From NCBI RefSeq assembly GCF_025567125.1, contig NZ_JAOQJI010000001.1, positions 62,001 through 126,000 of the forward strand: a stretch of DNA of 64,000 nucleotides, in the 5' to 3' direction. This document shows, one piece after another, positions 1 through 8,041 of the stretch. The notes under the pieces were generated by a model. The model was not told the origin of the DNA, ran no database searches, and worked only from the letters and a program-made list of their open reading frames with translations. How positions within the stretch are numbered: the first letter of the stretch is position 1; every line of letters starts with the position of its first letter. This stretch comes from Phocaeicola fibrisolvens (GTDB lineage: Bacteria > Bacteroidota > Bacteroidia > Bacteroidales > Bacteroidaceae). The position numbers were made by a program, and so were the translations under genes.

Positions 1-2005
1 CCGCTTTCTTGCAGTAGCGCACGCTTTGGTCACAGGTGAAAGGTTTTCCATTGACGGTGATACGAGTCAGTAGGATTTGGACAGGCTGTTCTTTCTCATG
101 GATGATGGCAGGCTGACATTCACCGATTCCGTCATTCCCTCCCAGCAGGATGGTGTGATGCTGTGAATCATAGTACACGTGAGTGAAGAGCTGTTCAGCA
201 AGTTGTAAGTGATGAATGTCGTGGGTTGATTTTTCTACCGTCCATATTCCTTGTGTAGTGGAAATCCATATATAGCCTTCAGCTTCTGCCATGGACAGAA
301 TCTGCAGATTGGACGAGTCTGTGAGCTTGATGGCTTGATGTCGTTCCAACCGAGGGTCAATGCAGTACACCATGTTGTGGCTCCCGGCCCAGATGAATCC
401 GGCTTGGTCACACAGAATGAAACTGGGAATCACCTGTTGGTCCGTAGAAAGGGTGTACGAGGTGATATGTCCGTTATTGATGTGCAGTTTTTGTATCTCG
501 TGATTGTATGGCAATATCCAGATATTCCCTACACTGTCGGGCACAATCTGGCTGACGAACATACTTTTGAGTCCGTCTTTGGTCGTGTAGTTTTCGTCAG
601 CAAGGTACAAGTCTCCTTTGCTGTGTATCAGTTTTTGCTTGTCCACCCTGAATATACCTCCCAGGCAGGTACCTATCCATAATTGTCCTTTGGTATCTTC
701 CTGTATGGAATAAGCCCAGTTGGCATTGTAGGTATGCGTACTGTCGGTGATGTGGTAATGAATAAACTGCTGGTTCTGTGGATTGTAGCGTTCGATGCTT
801 CCGTCTGTTGCAATCCATACGTCGTGTTCTCTGTCTTCATAAATGTGGCGGATACGATTGTGTGAAATGGGAAAATCTTTCTTTCCCATTTTATACCACC
901 GGGCTGCAGTGGGGCGGGGAGGTACCAGAATCAGTCCGTCGCTGCCTCCTAACCATCGGTTGCCTTTTGAATCGTTCAGGATAGAATAAAATTGGTTGCC
1001 CTCCCGGCTATCACAGATTTGCCATACCGACGTGAATTTGTGCAGCTTGTTGCTTTGGGCGATGGAAACGCCGTTGTCACTGCCAATCCATACGTTGTGG
1101 TTTTTGTCGGTGAAGATACACCATACAATGTTATTGGTCAATGAATGAGAGTCTCTGGAGTCATGCAGAATGTGAGTGGTATGCGATTGTGGGTAGTTGT
1201 ACACGAAGAGTCCGTTGTCTGTACCGATAAGAAGATGATGGTCGGAATCAAAGTTAAGTGATTTTACGGAGTTGTGTTGAAAGGTGTCAATGGTACGCCC
1301 CTTTTCGTTGGTTAAGTCATAACGGATGAGATTGCCTTCCATACCAATCCATACGCAGTGGGTCAATGTATCTTCCAGAAGTGCATTGATGAACTGGTTT
1401 TTATGGGTCTGGTCGTGTGGAAGCTCGATGCGCCGAAAAAACTTCTCCCCTTTGGATAGAGAACAGAGACCATCGTAGGTACCTACCAAAAGTCGTCCGT
1501 CTGTGAGTTGTAACAGAGAGTAGATGGCGGCATGAGGCAACCCGTGTGTCTCAGGAGTATAGGCTCGTTGCGTATGTTGGTCTAGATGAAAACTGTATAA
1601 GCCATGCAGGGTTCCTATCCACAGGGTCCTTCCGGTAAGCAGCAGGCAACGGGTGTCGTTGGGAAACCGGATGGGAAGTGGGGTATAACGGTCCGTTTGG
1701 TAATCATAGCATAAAATGCCGTTGTCAGTAGCCAGATAGAAAAAATGGCCGTCTTGCACCTCGTCGTATATGCGTACGTTGCTTTCCTGACCGTACACGT
1801 AATGGGTTTGGAAAGTATATCCGTCAAAGCTGAGTAGTCCGGAATTGGTCCCCATCCAGATAAGACCGCTCGAATCTTGCCAAATGGCGTTGACTACAGA
1901 AGCATCCGTATTGGTATGCAATTGCGTCAATTGCGAATAAGATATGGTTTGTGCCTGGAAAATCTCGGACAAAAATAAGGTCAGCAATAGGAGGATAAAA
2001 CGCAT
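1..2005 (-). CDS. Hybrid two-component system sensor (HTCS), N-terminal part, cut by window edge
   Basis: The frame is open without a stop from an ATG at 2005 to the left edge, giving 668 visible codons. The start MRFILLLLTLFLSEIFQAQT is a signal peptide. The rest is a chain of propeller blades with the Reg_prop pattern: WIGTLHGLYSF, WIGMEGNLIRYD, WIGSDNGVSIA, WIATDGSIERY, WIGTCLGGIFRVD and WISTTQGIWTV. Just before the edge, ILLTRITVNGKPF resembles the start of a Y_Y_Y domain. In this family the periplasmic propeller binds an oligosaccharide and is followed by a membrane helix, histidine kinase, receiver and AraC-type DNA-binding domain. Those parts would lie to the left and are not visible, so the HTCS call rests on N-terminal architecture. 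It is transcribed away from the methyltransferase at 2341. Its target is unknown; the GH43-GH51-GH35 set about 9 kb away is one candidate. Confidence 0.85.
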   Translation of the reverse strand, partial: MRFILLLLTLFLSEIFQAQTISYSQLTQLHTNTDASVVNAIWQDSSGLIWMGTNSGLLSFDGYTFQTHYVYGQESNVRIYDEVQDGHFFYLATDNGILCYDYQTDRYTPLPIRFPNDTRCLLLTGRTLWIGTLHGLYSFHLDQHTQRAYTPETHGLPHAAIYSLLQLTDGRLLVGTYDGLCSLSKGEKFFRRIELPHDQTHKNQFINALLEDTLTHCVWIGMEGNLIRYDLTNEKGRTIDTFQHNSVKSLNFDSDHHLLIGTDNGLFVYNYPQSHTTHILHDSRDSHSLTNNIVWCIFTDKNHNVWIGSDNGVSIAQSNKLHKFTSVWQICDSREGNQFYSILNDSKGNRWLGGSDGLILVPPRPTAARWYKMGKKDFPISHNRIRHIYEDREHDVWIATDGSIERYNPQNQQFIHYHITDSTHTYNANWAYSIQEDTKGQLWIGTCLGGIFRVDKQKLIHSKGDLYLADENYTTKDGLKSMFVSQIVPDSVGNIWILPYNHEIQKLHINNGHITSYTLSTDQQVIPSFILCDQAGFIWAGSHNMVYCIDPRLERHQAIKLTDSSNLQILSMAEAEGYIWISTTQGIWTVEKSTHDIHHLQLAEQLFTHVYYDSQHHTILLGGNDGIGECQPAIIHEKEQPVQILLTRITVNGKPFTCDQSVRYCKKA

Positions 2006-2180
2006 ATTTTTATATAATTGTTTTCAGGGATGTGACTACAAAGATAGTTCCTTTATCTATAAATACAAACTTTATGGGTAAAGAAACATATTGTGAATTG
2101 TTGTTTTTCTTAATGCCTTTTAAAGCAGAGATTGAAATTCTTAATCTATGTTATAAAACATGTGTAAGCGCACACAATAC

Positions 2181-2210
2181 TTGCATAATTTCAGAAAGTC
2201 CGTACCTTTG
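2181..2210 (+). promoter_or_regulatory. Bacteroidetes-type promoter
   Basis: TACCTTTG at 2203-2210 matches the TAnnTTTG -7 consensus. TTG at 2181-2183 lies 19 bp upstream as the -33 element. Transcription should start near 2216, well upstream of the methyltransferase ATG at 2341. Confidence 0.7.
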
Positions 2211-2213
2211 CAT

Positions 2214-2278
2214 CGTGTTTTTCATAGTATTAGATTTAAGGTTAACAAAGGTTGGAGTTCAGCGGAACTCCTTTTTTT
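2214..2278 (+). ncRNA. Candidate short RNA or terminated leader of about 62 nt
   Basis: Between the promoter at 2203-2210 and the next gene lies a perfect 7-bp stem, GGAGTTC (2254-2260) with GAACTCC (2265-2271). It has an AGCG loop and is followed by seven T (2272-2278). A transcript from the promoter would end here after about 62 nt unless it reads through into the methyltransferase gene. It could be a stand-alone small RNA or an attenuator. I do not recognise the RNA family. Confidence 0.45.
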
Positions 2279-2340
2279 ATGCCTTTATCTGAACAAAGGG
2301 AAACACCGCAGCTTGAACAGATTAGTTAAAGAACAGAAGA

Positions 2341-3540
2341 ATGGCCGAACTTTCACCCGAAACGCTACAGTTTATCCGTGCACATCGTACAGAGGATGTG
2401 CGTACCTTGGCCTTGCAGGCCCGTAAATATCCGCAGGTAGATATGGCGGCGGCTGTGGTGCAGATTGCCGGCTGGAAGATTGCCGAGAAGAAAGTGCCCC
2501 TTTGGGCGCAGACCGAGGGCATCCGGTATCCGGCCCACCTGTCTATGGAACAGTGTTCTTCGGAAATCACGGCCCGATACAAGGCTTCGTGGCTGAAAGG
2601 CGATACGATGGTCGATTTGACGGGCGGACTGGGGGTAGACTGTTCTTTCCTGGCACGAAACTTCCGGAAAGTGGATTATGTGGAGCGGCAGGAAGTGCTT
2701 TGTGAACTGGCCCGCCATAATTTTCCGTTGCTCGGTTTGCCGCAAGTCACGGTGCATGAGGCGGATGGCGTGGACTATCTGCAGCAGATGGAACCGGTGG
2801 ACTGCCTGTTTCTGGACCCGGCCCGTCGTGACAGTCAGGGAGGAAAGACTGTGGCCATTGCCGACTGTGAACCGGATGTGCAGAAACTGGAACCGTTGTT
2901 GGTAGAGAAAGGACGCACGGTGGTGGTGAAACTTTCACCCATGCTCGATATCTTTTCTTCGCTGCGAGAGTTGAAATACATCCGTCAGATTCACGTAGTA
3001 GCTGTGAATAACGAGTGCAAAGAGTTGCTCGTAGTACTCCAAAAACCGGAAAAATCGGCTTCAGAAGCCTCAGGAGAGCTGTGGATAAGTTGTGAACAGG
3101 CTGTTAATAACTTTTTGACGGAACCGTTTGTCTTCACTTATGCACAGGAGAAAGAAGCCCGTTGTCCGCTGGCGGAAGAAGTGGGGAATTACCTTTATGA
3201 ACCGGGGGCAGCCTTGTTGAAAGCAGGACCTTACCGCCTGTTGGGAGCGCGTTTCGGTCTCCAGAAACTGCATGTGAACAGTCATTTGTATACGTCGGAG
3301 GCGTTGGTCGACTTTCCGGGACGCCGTTTCCGGGTGCTGGAAGTGTCTGGTTTCGGGAAGAAGAAACTGAAACAGATGCTGCAAGGAGTGGACAAGGCCA
3401 ACCTGACGGTACGTAATTTCCCGGCGTCGGTGGCGGAACTCCGGAAAAAATGGAAATTGAAGGAAGGCGGCGACGTGTATCTGTTTGCCACTACCTTGGA
3501 AGGCGACCGACACGTGGTCATCAAATGTGTCAAGGCATAG
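2341..3540 (+). CDS. Class I SAM-dependent methyltransferase with THUMP-like C-terminus
   Basis: A 399-aa protein of the conserved Bacteroidetes family related to PG_1098. The AdoMet-binding motif I is VDLTGGLGVDC at about residues 91-101. LFLDPARR, with Asp near residue 159, is motif IV and resembles the D-P-x-x substrate motif of N-methyltransferases. The last 80 or so residues fit the THUMP-like domain of this family, which suggests a structured RNA as substrate. No specific substrate can be named. The gene stands alone, follows a terminated leader and ends in its own terminator at 3575-3606. An ATG start 62 nt after that leader is consistent with expression by read-through or from an unseen internal promoter. 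Confidence 0.85.
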   Translation: MAELSPETLQFIRAHRTEDVRTLALQARKYPQVDMAAAVVQIAGWKIAEKKVPLWAQTEGIRYPAHLSMEQCSSEITARYKASWLKGDTMVDLTGGLGVDCSFLARNFRKVDYVERQEVLCELARHNFPLLGLPQVTVHEADGVDYLQQMEPVDCLFLDPARRDSQGGKTVAIADCEPDVQKLEPLLVEKGRTVVVKLSPMLDIFSSLRELKYIRQIHVVAVNNECKELLVVLQKPEKSASEASGELWISCEQAVNNFLTEPFVFTYAQEKEARCPLAEEVGNYLYEPGAALLKAGPYRLLGARFGLQKLHVNSHLYTSEALVDFPGRRFRVLEVSGFGKKKLKQMLQGVDKANLTVRNFPASVAELRKKWKLKEGGDVYLFATTLEGDRHVVIKCVKA

Positions 3541-3574
3541 GCCTCTACTCGAAAATTGTCAAAAAATCATACAG

Positions 3575-3606
3575 CGGGTGTCTAATTTTTAGACACCCGT
3601 TTTTTA
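3575..3606 (+). terminator. Rho-independent terminator of methyltransferase gene
   Basis: Perfect 10-bp stem CGGGTGTCTA (3575-3584) with TAGACACCCG (3590-3599), a 5-nt T-rich loop and a T7 tail. Confidence 0.9.
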
Positions 3607-3647
3607 TAGGCGTTTTATTACTTGTTGATAATCAGCTATTTAAAAGA

Positions 3648-3664
3648 TTGGCACGGACTTTGTA
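3648..3664 (+). promoter_or_regulatory. Sigma-54 (RpoN) type -24/-12 promoter
   Basis: TTGGCACGGACTTTGTA matches the RpoN consensus TTGGCACG-N4-TTGCW except for T in place of C in the -12 element. The GG (3650-3651) and GT (3662-3663) dinucleotides are separated by exactly 10 bp, as the family requires. The ABC transporter ATG lies about 60 bp downstream. No TAnnTTTG box is seen here. An activator site was not identified. Confidence 0.65.
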
Positions 3665-3726
3665 TAGGATTTAGTGGAAAATAAAATTCCAAAATGAAAA
3701 TATGAATCCTATAAAACGATAAAATT

Positions 3727-4404
3727 ATGATTAAGATTGAAAACCTGACAAAAACGTTCCGTACCACGGAAGTAGAGACACTGGCACTGAATAAAGTAAG
3801 TTTGGAGGTAAGAGACAAGGAATTTGTAGCTATCATGGGACCTTCCGGATGCGGAAAGTCTACCTTATTGAATATTATGGGGCTGCTGGACAATCCGACT
3901 TCGGGAAGCTATTTCCTCGACGGAAAGGAAGTGGGCAGCCTGAAAGAAAAAGACCGTACCAACGTGCGCAAGGGAAACATCGGTTTCGTGTTCCAGAGCT
4001 TCAACCTGATTGACGAGTTGAACGTGTTTGAGAACATCGAACTTCCGCTGACGTACCTGAAGGTGCCTTCTGAAGAACGGAAACGCCGGGTGAATGAAAT
4101 CATGCAGCGGATGAACATCAGCCACCGTGCAAAGCACTATCCGCAACAGCTCTCCGGTGGTCAGCAACAGCGTGTGGCCATTGCCCGTGCCGTGGTTTCC
4201 GGACCGAAGATTATCCTGGCCGACGAGCCGACCGGTAACCTGGACTCCAAGAACGGACAGGAAGTGATGGAATTGCTGACCGAACTGAATAAGGAAGGAA
4301 CCACCATTGTGATGGTGACACACAGCCAGCGTGACGCAGGTTTTGCCGGACGTGTCATCAACCTGTTCGATGGCCAGATTGTGGCTTCTATTGCGGAAAT
4401 GTAA
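3727..4404 (+). CDS. ABC transporter ATP-binding protein (LolD/MacB type)
   Basis: A 225-aa ATPase complete in all motifs: Walker A GPSGCGKST (from residue 38), Q-loop VFQSFN, signature LSGGQQQR (from residue 142), Walker B IILADEPTGN (Asp166, Glu167) and the H-loop histidine in MVTHS. The set DEPTGNLDSKNG is typical of MacB/LolD/FtsE-like ATPases that drive mechanotransmission rather than substrate translocation. It lies 12 bp upstream of an FtsX-type permease, its expected partner. Expression is probably from the sigma-54-like promoter at 3648, which would place the operon under an RpoN-dependent activator. Substrate not predictable. Confidence 0.93.
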   Translation: MIKIENLTKTFRTTEVETLALNKVSLEVRDKEFVAIMGPSGCGKSTLLNIMGLLDNPTSGSYFLDGKEVGSLKEKDRTNVRKGNIGFVFQSFNLIDELNVFENIELPLTYLKVPSEERKRRVNEIMQRMNISHRAKHYPQQLSGGQQQRVAIARAVVSGPKIILADEPTGNLDSKNGQEVMELLTELNKEGTTIVMVTHSQRDAGFAGRVINLFDGQIVASIAEM

Positions 4405-4416
4405 AAACGGTGCTTT

Positions 4417-6792
4417 ATGAAACGTGCATTGAAAGGACTGTTTCGAAAAGGTGAGGCCAATGTGGTCAAGATTGTCTGCCTGAGCGTGGGACTGGCCATC
4501 GGGCTGGTTATGCTGGCAGAGGTCATTTTCGAACGGTCGTATGATAACTTCTTGCCGGGGTTGAAAGAAACTTACCGGGTGGAAGAACGCTACAAACAGA
4601 AAGACACCGACTGGAGAGAGCATGAGCAGACTCCTGGTGCCATCGGACCGGGGTTGCAGCGCTATTGTCCGGCGGTGGAAGTGGCCACCCGTTTCACGGG
4701 AATTGGGTCGATGACGCTGACGACGGAAGACCATAAAGAATTGGAGGGGCAGGCTTGGTTTTGCGACAGTACTTTCTTTCGGGTCTTCCCGCGGAAACTG
4801 CTGATGGGCGAGGAGCCTTATACGGGGTTGGAAAAGGCCAACAATGCCTATATCTCTTCCAAACTGCTGGAGGTGGCAGGCGAACAGATTATCGGGAAAA
4901 CATTGTCGTGGAAACAATACCCTGAGTTCCATGTGACCGTGGTCGGGGTGTTCGAGGCTTTTCCCGAGAATACCCATCTGCCACAGATGGATGTGCTCAT
5001 TGCCCTGCCGACCATCGGGCAGGTGTCTTACGATGGAACGAACAACTGGTTGGGAAATGACCGTTACAAGACCTATGTCCGCTTGCGGAAAGGGAGCACT
5101 CCGGATGACTTGAAGGAAGGCATGGACCGCATGCTGGAAGCGAATCATGTGACGGAGGCAATGGAGCGTGCGGGAAATGAGTATGATCTTACTCTCCGCC
5201 CCGTAGCCGAAATATTCACTTCGTCCGATTACAACCGCATCATGAACATCGTGTTTCTGAGTTTTGCGATTATCATGTTGCTGGTGGCTGTACTGAACTA
5301 TATCCTGCTGGTGGTTTCGTCCATGGTGAGCCGTGCCAAGGCCATTGCCACTTACCGTTGCTACGGGGCCGGGAGCGGCGACATTTACCGGATGATTCTT
5401 TCCGAGTCGTTGCTGCACGGACTGATCAGTCTGGCTCTGGCCGTATTGATTATTTTCGGCTTGCAGGATTTCCTGCAAGAACAGGTCGGACACAGTCTGG
5501 AGTCACTTTTCCCCTTGTCTACCGTATGGGTCTGTCTGGCAGTAACGGCCGGAGTGATTCTGCTTTGTGGAGTGATGCCGGGCTATCTTTATACCCGTAT
5601 ACCGGTGACCTACGCTTATCGTCGTTACACGGAAAACAAACGGAGGTGGAAACTGGGATTGCTGTGCTTGCAGTTTGCGTTGACCACATTCTTTGTCTGC
5701 CTGCTGACGGTCATAGGCTTGGAGTATAACACTTTGATGAATTTCAACCCCGGATTTGAATACCGGAACACTTTGTATACCAAATTGTCGGGCACCGAGA
5801 TGGTGGAACGGGAACGCTGTGTGCAGGAGTTGAAAAAACTGCCAGAGGTAAAGGCGGTTACCTGGGGTTACCAGCTCCTGTCGGATCATTGCAGTGGAAA
5901 CAATGTGTACAATCCCGAAACAGAAGAAGAATACATGAACATTGCTGATATGTATTATGTAGGTCCCGATTATCACAAGGCTTTCCAGATTCCGGTTATC
6001 GAAGGAAATGTGTTTACCCCTACGCTGACAGATTCCTTGTCGCAGCAGGTGATGGTGAGTCGTCGGTTCGTGGAGCGTATGAAAACACTGGCCGGATGGA
6101 CAGGCTCTCCCATTGGGAAGACGGTATGTATTACTGAACACGCGGATCACGGAACCATTGCTATTGTTTGTGGGGTGTATGAGGATATTCACTTAGGCTC
6201 TCAAGTGATGGAAGAGCATGACGAGCGTCCTACTGTGATGTTCTATAGGAGTAAACCTTGGGGCTATTTGTATGTAGCCTTGAATCGGATGTCGCCTGAA
6301 GCGATGAAAGAAGTACAGCAAGTAATCGACCGAACGGTTGCTTCTCAGCAGTTGAAGGTGTACAGCCTGTCGCTAGAGATGGGCAACTTGTACAATGGAG
6401 TGTTGCACGTGCGTAACAGTGTACTTTTTGCGGGCCTGTGTATCCTGATTATTGCTCTGACGGGACTGGTGGCATATGTGCGCGATGAAGTGTCACGCCG
6501 CCGGGCGGAAATCGCCATCCGCATCATCCACGGGGCTTCGATGGCCGACGTGCAGAAAATCTTCCTGCTCGATTTATTGAAGATAGCTCTTCCGGCTGTA
6601 GTGATAGGTGCTTTGTGCGCCTGGAAGGTAGGCGAACAGCTTTTGCAATTGTTTGCTGTCAAGATAGACCTCACGTGGTACCTGTTTGCCGGATGTATCC
6701 TTATCGTATGTCTGGTAGTGTGGCTGGTAGCCTTCGGGCTGGTATGGAAAGCGGCACGGGCCAATCCAACTGAAAATCTGAAAACAGAATAA
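4417..6792 (+). CDS. FtsX/MacB-like ABC transporter permease
   Basis: A 791-aa inner-membrane protein. One helix lies near the N-terminus (VKIVCLSVGLAIGLVMLAEV) and is followed by a large periplasmic domain. A three-helix FtsX bundle spans about residues 285-400. After a linker helix comes a second periplasmic domain, then a last FtsX bundle at about 665-785. This duplicated layout matches the MacB_PCD/FtsX permeases common in Bacteroides. It partners the ATPase encoded 12 bp upstream. Members act in export of peptides or lipoproteins, or as stress sensors; the cargo here is unknown. The GIN-domain gene downstream (39 bp) is likely in the same operon. Confidence 0.9.
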   Translation: MKRALKGLFRKGEANVVKIVCLSVGLAIGLVMLAEVIFERSYDNFLPGLKETYRVEERYKQKDTDWREHEQTPGAIGPGLQRYCPAVEVATRFTGIGSMTLTTEDHKELEGQAWFCDSTFFRVFPRKLLMGEEPYTGLEKANNAYISSKLLEVAGEQIIGKTLSWKQYPEFHVTVVGVFEAFPENTHLPQMDVLIALPTIGQVSYDGTNNWLGNDRYKTYVRLRKGSTPDDLKEGMDRMLEANHVTEAMERAGNEYDLTLRPVAEIFTSSDYNRIMNIVFLSFAIIMLLVAVLNYILLVVSSMVSRAKAIATYRCYGAGSGDIYRMILSESLLHGLISLALAVLIIFGLQDFLQEQVGHSLESLFPLSTVWVCLAVTAGVILLCGVMPGYLYTRIPVTYAYRRYTENKRRWKLGLLCLQFALTTFFVCLLTVIGLEYNTLMNFNPGFEYRNTLYTKLSGTEMVERERCVQELKKLPEVKAVTWGYQLLSDHCSGNNVYNPETEEEYMNIADMYYVGPDYHKAFQIPVIEGNVFTPTLTDSLSQQVMVSRRFVERMKTLAGWTGSPIGKTVCITEHADHGTIAIVCGVYEDIHLGSQVMEEHDERPTVMFYRSKPWGYLYVALNRMSPEAMKEVQQVIDRTVASQQLKVYSLSLEMGNLYNGVLHVRNSVLFAGLCILIIALTGLVAYVRDEVSRRRAEIAIRIIHGASMADVQKIFLLDLLKIALPAVVIGALCAWKVGEQLLQLFAVKIDLTWYLFAGCILIVCLVVWLVAFGLVWKAARANPTENLKTE

Positions 6793-6830
6793 ATAGAATG
6801 TATAACTATAAAAATAAAGGAGATAGAATA

Positions 6831-7733
6831 ATGAAAACCAGAATGAACATACTCACATTGGCTTGTGCCTTGACCTGTTTCAGCTGTATAGGAACTGCTC
6901 ATACTATTCAGCCGAGTAAAAACTACCAGACGGAAAAACGTTCTTTGGGTGATATACGGGAAGTGTCTACACTTTCTTCCATTGATGTGGTGTATCATCA
7001 GACTTCCGGCAGTCCGTATGCAGAAATCTATGCTTCAGACAATGTCATGCCCTATGTGGTACTGAAGGAGTCAAAAGGTGAACTGAGGGTTTATTATCAG
7101 GACGGTACCAGCATCCAGGGTGAGAACCGTTGCCGGGTAGATGTATATGCGCCCTCTGTCAGTCGCTTTACCACGATGGCTTCCGGTGATATATCTATTC
7201 CCAAAGGATTGAAAACACAGGGAGACATACGTCTCCAGACGAATGCCAGCGGTGATATTGAATGCCCTACGGTACAGTGCAATAGCTTGCAGGCTGAAAT
7301 CAATGCCAGTGGTGACATTGATGTACAGCAGGTCAACTGCCAGAAGTTACAGGCCAGTATCAATGCCAGCGGAGATATGACAGTTCACAAAGCTGTGTGT
7401 CAGCATGCGTCTTTGACCATCAATGCATCCGGCGATTTGGTGGTGCCTAATCTGCAATGTCAGGACATCGTGAAGGCTACGGTCAATGCCAGTGGCGATA
7501 TGGTTATAAAAGGCAGCTGCCAGGAAGCCGTACTTCGTGACAATGCCTCCGGTGATTTGGCGGCAGATAACCTGAAAGCCGTTAAAGTCGATGCGGCTGT
7601 ATATGGTTCGGGTGATTTGTCTTGTCGTGCTTCCCGTTCTATTACGGCAAGGACGTATGGCAGCGGAAGTATCAGCTATGCCGGTAACCCCTCTCAGGTA
7701 GTAACCGAAGGAAAACACATCTATAAAAAATAA
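6831..7733 (+). CDS. GIN-domain (DUF2807) secreted beta-helix protein with NASGD repeats and a cysteine ladder
   Basis: A 300-aa protein. I prefer the ATG at 6831 to one 33 bp upstream, because AAAGGAGAT sits just before it and MKTRMNILTLACALTCFSC then forms a signal peptide. The body carries the putative auto-transporter adhesin head (GIN) domain. N/M-ASGD recurs seven times and is followed by two YGSG(D/S) variants, as expected for turns of a right-handed beta-helix. Cysteines fall at residues 150, 170, 190, 210 and 230, exactly 20 apart, so they should stack on one face. The gene is last in the ABC operon and is followed by a strong terminator. The family is surface or periplasmic and has no defined function. 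Confidence 0.85.
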   Translation: MKTRMNILTLACALTCFSCIGTAHTIQPSKNYQTEKRSLGDIREVSTLSSIDVVYHQTSGSPYAEIYASDNVMPYVVLKESKGELRVYYQDGTSIQGENRCRVDVYAPSVSRFTTMASGDISIPKGLKTQGDIRLQTNASGDIECPTVQCNSLQAEINASGDIDVQQVNCQKLQASINASGDMTVHKAVCQHASLTINASGDLVVPNLQCQDIVKATVNASGDMVIKGSCQEAVLRDNASGDLAADNLKAVKVDAAVYGSGDLSCRASRSITARTYGSGSISYAGNPSQVVTEGKHIYKK

Positions 7734-7754
7734 AATCTCTCTTTTTAATGGGCA

Positions 7755-7790
7755 GGGTGAAAAGGCTGTGAAGTTTTTTCACCCTTTTTT
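7755..7790 (+). terminator. Terminator of the ABC/GIN operon
   Basis: Stem GGGTGAAAA (7755-7763) with TTTTCACCC (7776-7784), followed by six T. Confidence 0.9.
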
Positions 7791-8041
7791 GTGTAAGGTA
7801 AAATCAGAATGGCTACCTGATTTGTAGATGTGTAGGCTTTGTTTGAGACAATGTAAGGGAAGTAATTGAACAACGTTTTTGTATGTTTTAGGTTTCTCCT
7901 TGCAGAACCGTATGTTTCCCTGACGTGAAACGTACGGTTCTACCGAGAGAAACATACGTTTCACGTAAGGGAAACATAAAAAAGAAAAGTATATGTAACT
8001 TTCTTTGTAGGCACGTTCTTGACTTTTGTCCAGAAGATGAT
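7791..8041. other. Gene-free stretch between convergent genes
   Basis: About 250 bp separating the GIN gene and the minus-strand lipoprotein gene. Its right half is occupied by a 22-bp-phased palindrome array (7883-7980), listed separately. No coding potential is evident, and I see no clear terminator for the lipoprotein operon. Confidence 0.6.
7883..7980. repeat. Array A: short palindromes repeated every 22 bp
   Basis: Near-palindromic 14-mers start at 7905 (GAACCGTATGTTTC), 7927 (GAAACGTACGGTTC) and 7949 (GAAACATACGTTTC). Half units lie in the same register at 7883-7896 (ending GTTTC) and 7971 (GAAACAT). The step is exactly 22 bp throughout, with 8-bp spacers of unrelated sequence. Array B at 33435-33516 has the same period and the same AAAC...GTTT outer arms. 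Confidence 0.75.

Larger units (their letters stand above)
2006..2340. other. Gene-free stretch between HTCS and methyltransferase
   Basis: This 335-bp divergent region holds a plus-strand promoter (2181-2210) and a rho-independent hairpin (2254-2278), listed separately. The AT-rich part from 2010 to 2160, where the HTCS promoter should lie, shows no clear minus-strand TAnnTTTG element. No convincing coding sequence was found. Confidence 0.6.

Noticed and set aside
2032..2426. Small open frames upstream of the methyltransferase
   Set aside because: They cross the promoter and terminator at 2181-2278 and show no conserved features.
3865..5493. 542-codon open frame antisense to the ABC transporter genes
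   Set aside because: The translation is rich in His, Gln and Arg without domains, and lies opposite two clear ABC genes with all motifs. It is a shadow of their codon pattern.
7883..7980. Array A as a CRISPR array
   Set aside because: The repeats are 14 bp with 8-bp spacers and are palindromic and degenerate. CRISPR spacers of about 30 bp and cas genes are absent. The same holds for array B.
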